NCBI GenBank assembly: GCA_034698045.1 | Contig: JAQGAU010000643.1 | Location: 1 to 25,345 of the forward strand | Length of the DNA stretch: 25,345 bases | Source: Paramacrobiotus richtersi | Lineage: Eukaryota > Tardigrada > Eutardigrada > Parachela > Macrobiotidae | Direction: 5' to 3' | Shown here: piece after piece, positions 20,286-25,345 of the stretch | Layout of the letters: every line of letters starts with the position of its first letter | Position numbering within the stretch: the stretch's first letter is position 1 | The notes under the pieces: model-generated | What the model saw: only the letters and a program-made list of their open reading frames with translations | Told to the model about the DNA's origin: nothing | The model's database searches: none | Position numbers and translations under genes: made by a program

Positions 20286-22978
20286 GCTATATGTGTATTT
20301 TCTCCACAAACTTCGATTCCTTATTGCTGGTTCAGTGATGGAGCGGAATTAGAAGTCCCGCCGTTGCACTGTATATCGACAAGATGGTTTTTATGTTGGC
20401 TGTGCATGTCACCATGCGCAACTGTGATGCTCGTATAACGTAACAACAACAATTAAGCACGTGATCAATGTAGCGCAAGTATATAATGTGACACGAGAAC
20501 GGAACTACGAATTACTGCCGTTGTGACGTCAACAAACTTTTATCAAACAATGCATTCGAACACTCCTACCAGTCGATAGAACGTTTCGTCTTCATTCCAA
20601 ATTTGTTTTCCGGAACTTGTGCTGATGAAAATGTATCGCCACCGTAGTTAGCTATAATCCTCCTCCGCGATTGTTATCGATCGCTAAGACGCTAACACAA
20701 AACGCTGCACTACCATTAATCGTCCCCACCCGGCTTATCGAAGAGCCACTGCATGATGATTAAATTATGTTTAATCCAACAGATTCTTAAAAACCATTTA
20801 CGTGAAATCGCTAAACCACACCCCGGTCTCTACTGTAATTATCGCTGCTGCGTTATCCGTTCTTTTATGCGCCGGAAACTTTGCCGCGCCCTTTGCAACA
20901 ATGCGGGAATCCACATTCATTTCAGCGCAAGTTTCCATTCGGCTCTGAAAACAATGACCGCGAGAATTTTCACGGGGCGAAGCTGTTGAAGTTCAGTTTA
21001 CTATAACTTGCGTTTTGTTGTTACTTACAGACTTGCAGCCACCGTTTTGTTTTTGTATATGACAATTTGTGTGTGAAAATGTATAAAGTAGGTGTGTGAC
21101 TTTGTCGACGGTCTTTCGCCGGCTTGCAACAGACTTATTACTTATTAGTCCAAACGAACTGTGGTTTGTCAGCAGTTATCATATTTGGGGAGCGCTAGCG
21201 CGCTCGTATAGTGCATGTGTGTCAATGACAAACCAAGGCTTTACTCCCGGTCTAGTTTGGCCGCTGATAACCTTTCAGCAGCACAAGTTCCGGCAGACAT
21301 GGGAACAGGTTCAAAAAGAGGATGACAAGTTATAGCGATCGATATGCATTAATTTGGGTTCAAAAACAGTCATCGATCTGGGTCAATTGGGCTGTCACCT
21401 GTCAGACATACGTATAGGAATAATTTCGTGCAAGTCGTTCCGGTGACACCTTGAAATCTTAAACACACAGCAGTTTGACAAGTTGCAGGTGACTCAAATC
21501 CATAGGTGATGTTTCGCCCGTCGTTTAACTTGATTTTGACTATGAAATCCCATAGAAAGCAGACATATTACATCACGACAGTTCCCACAATTATTCTCAC
21601 AATTGTCAGGTGGATTATTTATTTGATTATCGTCTCGATGCTCTTAGCTTACAAAGCAAACTATTGTTACTTTGATTTCGATTAAACCACCTTCCGTTTT
21701 GCCTCACCTTACTACCTTAGAACAAAACATTTCACCTGTTTCCAGTTTTCTCAGTAATATGATAGTTTCGCTGGTGGCTTACACCTTTGGGACATGCGGA
21801 ACCGTTTTGGTTGCAAAAACCCGGAACGGGGCATTTGCTGATTTGAACACAGCGTGACACAGGAAATACAAGCAGGCGTCGCCAGGGAATAAGTGAATAT
21901 TCTTCATTTTGCTTTGCCTAGTGAAAATAGCTGCAGTCTGATTCGGCAACAGTGGGTGCACTGGAGGGAACAATGTGCTGCATTCTGATTTTGACGCAGG
22001 TAGCACGGTGTCTGGTAAACCCATGATTAGGCCAAACAATGCTATCTCATAATCCCTACATAATACACGCAATAAACCGGCAAAAAGACCGTACAAGAAG
22101 ATATTAGAGATACAGACCAGCTGGAATTAAACCTGTTTACAGATATATTATTGTAGCGTTTGAAAAGCAAAGGATTATCAGGCGAGATATCCGACGCTGA
22201 GTCCTCAGATAAATCAGGACGAAACGAGTCTTGGTACAAACGCTGAGAGCCGGAAAGAAGCATAACATTGAGTTCCCTAGATATAGGTCACAGCTTTATG
22301 CTGGCTACAGAAATGCGCTAGGCAAAGAACGTTTTCCAGGTTAGCATTCTAGCTGCTTCCACTTCAGTTTTGCGATTATCGCTGAGGAGATTTACGTAAC
22401 TACATATGAAGGCTGCAATCAGTAACATGTGGTAAACTGCAGTTTGTCCTACGGTAATAAGGATTTTTGGCCAAGTCGGTCATTTTTTTTGACTTCCTGC
22501 CAACGATTCCAGTACCAAAGGAAAACAATGCCTTTATGAACTCAAACAATAAAGTATTACACGAACGCCAGAACTAAAGGTCAAGCGAGAACCGGGACTG
22601 CGTTAATACGGTAATTTCATATCACTCATCCGGTGTGAAATTGCCGACGAAATCAGTCATGAATGTAAAAGCCAAAACCTGCAATCCTCCAGAAAACTGC
22701 AGCGGTTAACCTGTCTATACAGACTAATCACGTCAAACCGTCAGTTAATTATGTGCAACAAACACTAACACTATAGGACAAGGAGATTGACTCTATCAGT
22801 CTCTATGTAACTTCAACAAAGCTTAGGTGTCCTTCTGCAACGGAGGATAGCGCCCTCAAGCGCTATTAGGCAGTAACCCTCATACACATAAGGATCTCTT
22901 GTTGTTTAAAGAGTCGTATTAGAAAATGACTATGTGGATTTTATTTTCAAAAATATCAGAATCGGAGGCTAATAATGT
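20286..22978. other. 3' flank of GPCR-E and long spacer
   Basis: Duplicated non-coding blocks occupy about 20286-21095 (as after GPCR-C) and 21629-22245 (as after GPCR-D). In the second block the forward frame 21672-21857 is open across LVAYTFGTCGTVLVAKT but has no ATG. Minus-strand frames at 21779-22096 and 22042-22263 include a hydrophobic stretch followed by VLCRDYEIALFGLIMG that might be an exon remnant. From 22264 to 22978 I see nothing recognisable. Confidence 0.4.
22940..22945 (-). terminator. Poly(A) signal AATAAA after the candidate terminal exon
   Basis: AATAAA on the minus strand, 33 nt after the TAA at 22981-22979, which supports the open frame above it being a real 3' exon. Confidence 0.35.
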
Positions 22979-23216
22979 TTAACATTGCAGCAATTTGGAA
23001 GACGGCATCCAGCTTGAATTAGTCGTGTCCGCCCAGTCCTTCGTCAAAGCGAATACGTCACCTGCGGCCTGGATGGTGTTGCAACCATTGCACGTGTCTC
23101 GGAAGTGGCGACATATAGAGATGGGTTTTCGCGGTAGTGGCCTCTTTGGCAGTGATGATAAGCAACCAAACAGGCAGTATTTTTCAATACCATCTTCCGT
23201 GGTATTACTGAATACG
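22979..23216 (-). CDS. Candidate minus-strand terminal exon of an unrecognised gene (partial)
   Basis: A minus-strand frame of about 78 codons with no start ATG, opening just after a stop and ending at TAA (22981-22979). TTCAG at about 23216-23212 offers a possible splice acceptor. The deduced peptide is hydrophilic, with CRHFRDTCNGCNTI and GDVFALTKDW segments, five or more Cys and one NSS sequon. The CNGC...ALTKDW spacing faintly recalls the start of a LIM finger, but the His/Cys ligands that should follow are missing, so I assign no domain. The opposite strand is also open (22995-23231), which weakens the case. Upstream exons are not found before GPCR-F. Confidence 0.25.
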
Positions 23217-23316
23217 GGTCACGTTACTTGAGCAGACCCACTTACGCAAGTTATCGGATGTGGGATTAAGTTTCTGCTTACACTAAAAATGAAGGATTAC
23301 CATTTTACTGATGACC

Positions 23317-23322
23317 TTTATT
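23317..23322 (-). terminator. Poly(A) signal AATAAA for GPCR-F
   Basis: Minus-strand AATAAA about 145 nt after the GPCR-F stop, with no closer candidate. Confidence 0.55.
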
Positions 23323-23467
23323 AAAAGCAGTTACAGTTACTGAGTTACAGTACACTACCGCATAAACATTTGTAACTAACATTTGTAACTGGCCCGAAGA
23401 GGCCTCTACATACGGATCTTTTCTTTCAGAATCGCCGGCTCTTGGCAGAGACTGGTTGATTTATAAG

Positions 23468-24519
23468 TTAATACTGGTTGCTGGTCCTGTTTGTAGACTG
23501 GCCCCGTGATTCCGGAGCAGGTTCTTCGCAGACAAACATGTTTCTCAATGCCGTTTTGTATTCCCGATTCAGCAAGCAGAATATTACCTGAAAGTGTTAA
23601 AAAATTTGTAAAAAAATTACAATCGTAGTATACTCTGTGCGTCTCAAAAATTTACCGGATTGACCATGTATCCAAGAACTTGAGCAGTTGCAATCCAAAA
23701 TCGAAAGTTCAGTGATGAGGCAAACGCAGCGGGAGCGATAGCGTTAACAACCGGTATCAGTAGGTAGAATACCGAGTTCCATAAGAATGCTACGAACATC
23801 ATGTTAGCCGTTGCAATTCGGCGTGAATACACAGACGTAGAACTTGGCATGCTACTTTTTCCAGTGCCAGTTTTGCAGTTCTTTAGTATGATTTTAGCAT
23901 AAATGATAAAGTACGCGAGCAACGCCAGTACCAGCGGTACATAATAAGCCAATGCTAGATTTGCCAGTCCGAACATATTGTGCTGGATAAAGGTACAGGC
24001 TCCCACAGGTGCCAAAAAGTATTTTAAACCGAAGCCAAATCCACCGGGTAGTGCGAAAAACAATGCACTAAGCCATACAGCTACAATCAAGCCAGCAACA
24101 AACCGTTGGGATGAAATAGTTCTATAGTGGTGCGGAAAACAAATAGCCACTAAGCGATTGAAGCTAATGACCACTTCGAAAATGTTAACTGAATAGCGAA
24201 ACGTTAGCTGGACTGTTAAAAAGATGCTGCAATACGCAGCGATAGGTTGGAAACCGTACGTTGTTATCTGGTGCTGTATTAGGGTGAGTACTGGGAAACA
24301 AACCGAACATAAAACGGTGCAGCCGATCAAACAGTGAACAATCAGCCAACCACATCCCTTACGCAACGAACGATTACGGATGATAACGATGATCATCAGG
24401 AGATTACTGAACGCCGCAACATAGTTACAGACCAAGTACAGGATTGATATTGGATGGATACCGGGTACGGATACTCTGGATAAGTTCGTGTGTGAAGTAA
24501 TGTTATCATAGTGAATCAT
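23468..24519 (-). CDS. GPCR-F: divergent rhodopsin-like (class A) receptor, two exons
   Basis: A 327-aa orphan receptor. Exon 1 is 24519-23656 (288 codons) and exon 2 is 23587-23468 (39 codons plus stop). The intron is 68 bp (GTAAAT...TTTCAG), phase 0 after P288. The frame is open upstream to about 24621, but 24519 is the first ATG. Sequons are NIT (N6) and NLS (N12). Landmarks are N39, C97, R122, W149, C175, P195, Y203, P256 and N287-P288. Replacements are C67 at 2.50, N121 at 3.49, L254 at 6.48 and Phe at 7.53. TM1 has Ser instead of the usual Gly before N1.50. The third loop is Ser/Thr-rich. Helix 8 is LNREYKTALRNMF, and the tail is shorter than in the others and lacks RIGS. It shares the ANMMFVAFL TM6 entry and intron site with the array, so it is an early-branching member of the same family. 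Confidence 0.92.
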
Positions 24520-25194
24520 CCTGGAACAGACGATATCATGATGCCCTTGAGTGGCAAAAAATCTACTTTGAAACTTATGGTGGGACAAACAGCAATCCGA
24601 GTACCCAGATGAACGAAATCTTTATAATGAACCAGCTCATAAAACTGGACGTCGGATTTGTAGAGTTAACGATTTACACGCGGACTACGGAGTGCAACCA
24701 TACGTTGAGAAACTGAAACGAGTCCCTGCTGCGTTTTGCTGAATATCCCTGAACAATAAGAATCTGATTGTTTCTGGAATCTTAAAGACTGCATGGGCTG
24801 ACGGTTGTCATTGTTGTTGGTTACTCCACTTATTCGGGGAAAAAGCAATGGGAGTATGCAGTGACAAAAGAAAATATATGCTTGTTTGCGCGCCGCGCGG
24901 AGGTTACCGCGTAGGCGGTCATAGCTCGGTACCTCTCCCGCCGCGTAACTAGTGCCTGTGTGTTGTTAAGAACTCGTACTGCGGAGTCTGTAGGAACAAT
25001 AACAATTACAATGATCCACATAATTCTGTTTCATAAGATACTTCAGAAAATCTTTTATTAAACCCACGACTGGAACAATTTATTTAGTGGTACTGTTTTT
25101 CAAGTGTGGACGAGCACGGCACAGTTGCTGCATCGGCGTTATTAGCGTAGCATGTTTTTTCTATGTATGCAAAATTACGGGAAGGCAACTTTAT
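24520..25194. other. Upstream region of GPCR-F, with a GC-rich hairpin
   Basis: This should contain the GPCR-F promoter and 5' UTR. An imperfect GC-rich inverted repeat lies at 24903-24949. A minus-strand frame (25021-24830, 63 codons, ATG) begins with a hydrophobic segment like a signal peptide. It includes a possible donor (GCG/GTAACC) within the hairpin, but nothing confirms it as an exon. Confidence 0.4.
24903..24949. repeat. GC-rich imperfect inverted repeat
   Basis: GTTAC...GCG...GGCGG on the left pairs with CCGCCGCGTAAC on the right, with small bulges (about 12 base pairs), around a loop of about 19 nt. Its base composition stands out from the AT-rich surroundings. Confidence 0.4.
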
Positions 25195-25195
25195 T
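25190..25195 (-). terminator. Poly(A) signal AATAAA overlapping the stop of the right-edge frame
   Basis: On the minus strand the stop TAA is immediately followed by TAAA, so that AATAAA begins at the last base of the stop codon. This would give an unusually short 3' UTR. Confidence 0.3.
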
Positions 25196-25345
25196 TATGA
25201 TAATAATAAGGGTTTATTGTCTGTCGGCACGGGACAGAGTCCCATCAAGGCGTCGGACATACGTGACCAATTCAATGAGAACAGAACGAGGCGGGCAAGC
25301 AAAGGTACAACATAAGATTGATGGGAACTAGTAAATACGGACAAA
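25195..25345 (-). CDS. Possible C-terminal fragment of a gene continuing beyond the right edge
   Basis: A minus-strand frame open from the window edge to TAA (25197-25195), giving at least 49 residues. The sequence has a hydrophobic stretch (VVPLLARLVLFSLNW) and ends MGLCPVPTDNKPLLLS. A poly(A) signal abuts the stop. No family is recognised. About fifty codons without a stop can occur by chance, so this is tentative. Confidence 0.28.
   Translation of the reverse strand, partial: LSVFTSSHQSYVVPLLARLVLFSLNWSRMSDALMGLCPVPTDNKPLLLS

Larger units (their letters stand above)
17330..22245 (+). repeat. Duplicated segment containing GPCR-E (copy 3)
   Basis: This is the third copy, with upstream blocks matching both the GPCR-D segment (12120-12960) and the GPCR-C flank (about 9184-10041), the gene, and downstream blocks. 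The downstream blocks match GPCR-C at about 20286-21095 and GPCR-D at 21629-22245. That E shares different flanking pieces with C and with D suggests the ancestral unit was at least about 5 kb and that C and D each lost parts. Confidence 0.55.

Noticed and set aside
20753-21335. Plus-strand frames of 78 and 79 codons after GPCR-E
   Set aside because: The second starts with GTG, and neither has motifs. The region aligns with non-coding flank after GPCR-C.
1-25345. CRISPR arrays, operons, riboswitches, or retroelement and DNA transposon coding regions
   Set aside because: Looked for but not seen: no regular short repeats with spacers, no reverse transcriptase, integrase or transposase motifs and no clear terminal repeats. 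Introns and receptor content indicate an animal genome.

Overview
The window looks like nuclear DNA from a small-genome invertebrate. Genes carry short GT-AG introns (63-175 bp, one of 649 bp), some have AATAAA signals near the stop, and the main content is animal rhodopsin-like (class A) GPCRs. From memory of similar protein families I favour a tardigrade (Hypsibius/Ramazzottius type). That is an inference, and another ecdysozoan, rotifer or lophotrochozoan cannot be excluded.

Layout. The left end (1-1604) holds little: a decayed tRNA-like unit on the minus strand (808-886). A possible small secreted Cys-containing protein follows at 1605-1859. A first receptor pair lies head to head: GPCR-A (minus, 2176-3400) and GPCR-B (plus, 6558-7762). 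Between them is a two-exon gene of an uncharacterised family with PVVSQ and PVVGHVKG motifs (4554-5751). A hypothetical open frame follows at 8595-9041. Three tandem, same-strand paralogues come next: GPCR-C (10042-11175), GPCR-D (13688-14827) and GPCR-E (19125-20285). Each has matching upstream and downstream non-coding DNA, so segments of several kilobases were duplicated, not just genes. A broken GPCR-B-like copy lies between D and E (16509-16902). At the right are a candidate minus-strand terminal exon (22979-23216), a divergent receptor, GPCR-F (minus, 23468-24519), and a possible C-terminal coding fragment running off the right edge.

How they relate. All six receptors have one coding intron, in phase 0, directly after Pro7.50 of TM7, so the NPxxY region is split between exons. 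All keep the structural class A core: N1.50, C3.25 with an ECL2 Cys, R3.50, W4.50, P5.50, Y5.58 and P6.50. All have lost the usual activation and sodium-site residues: D2.50 is Tyr or Cys, D3.49 is Asn, W6.48 is aliphatic, and Y7.53 is Cys or Phe. The consistent pattern points to a lineage-specific receptor family with altered switching, growing by tandem and inverted duplication and leaving pseudogenes. Ligands are unknown. A chemosensory or peptide receptor role is a hypothesis only.
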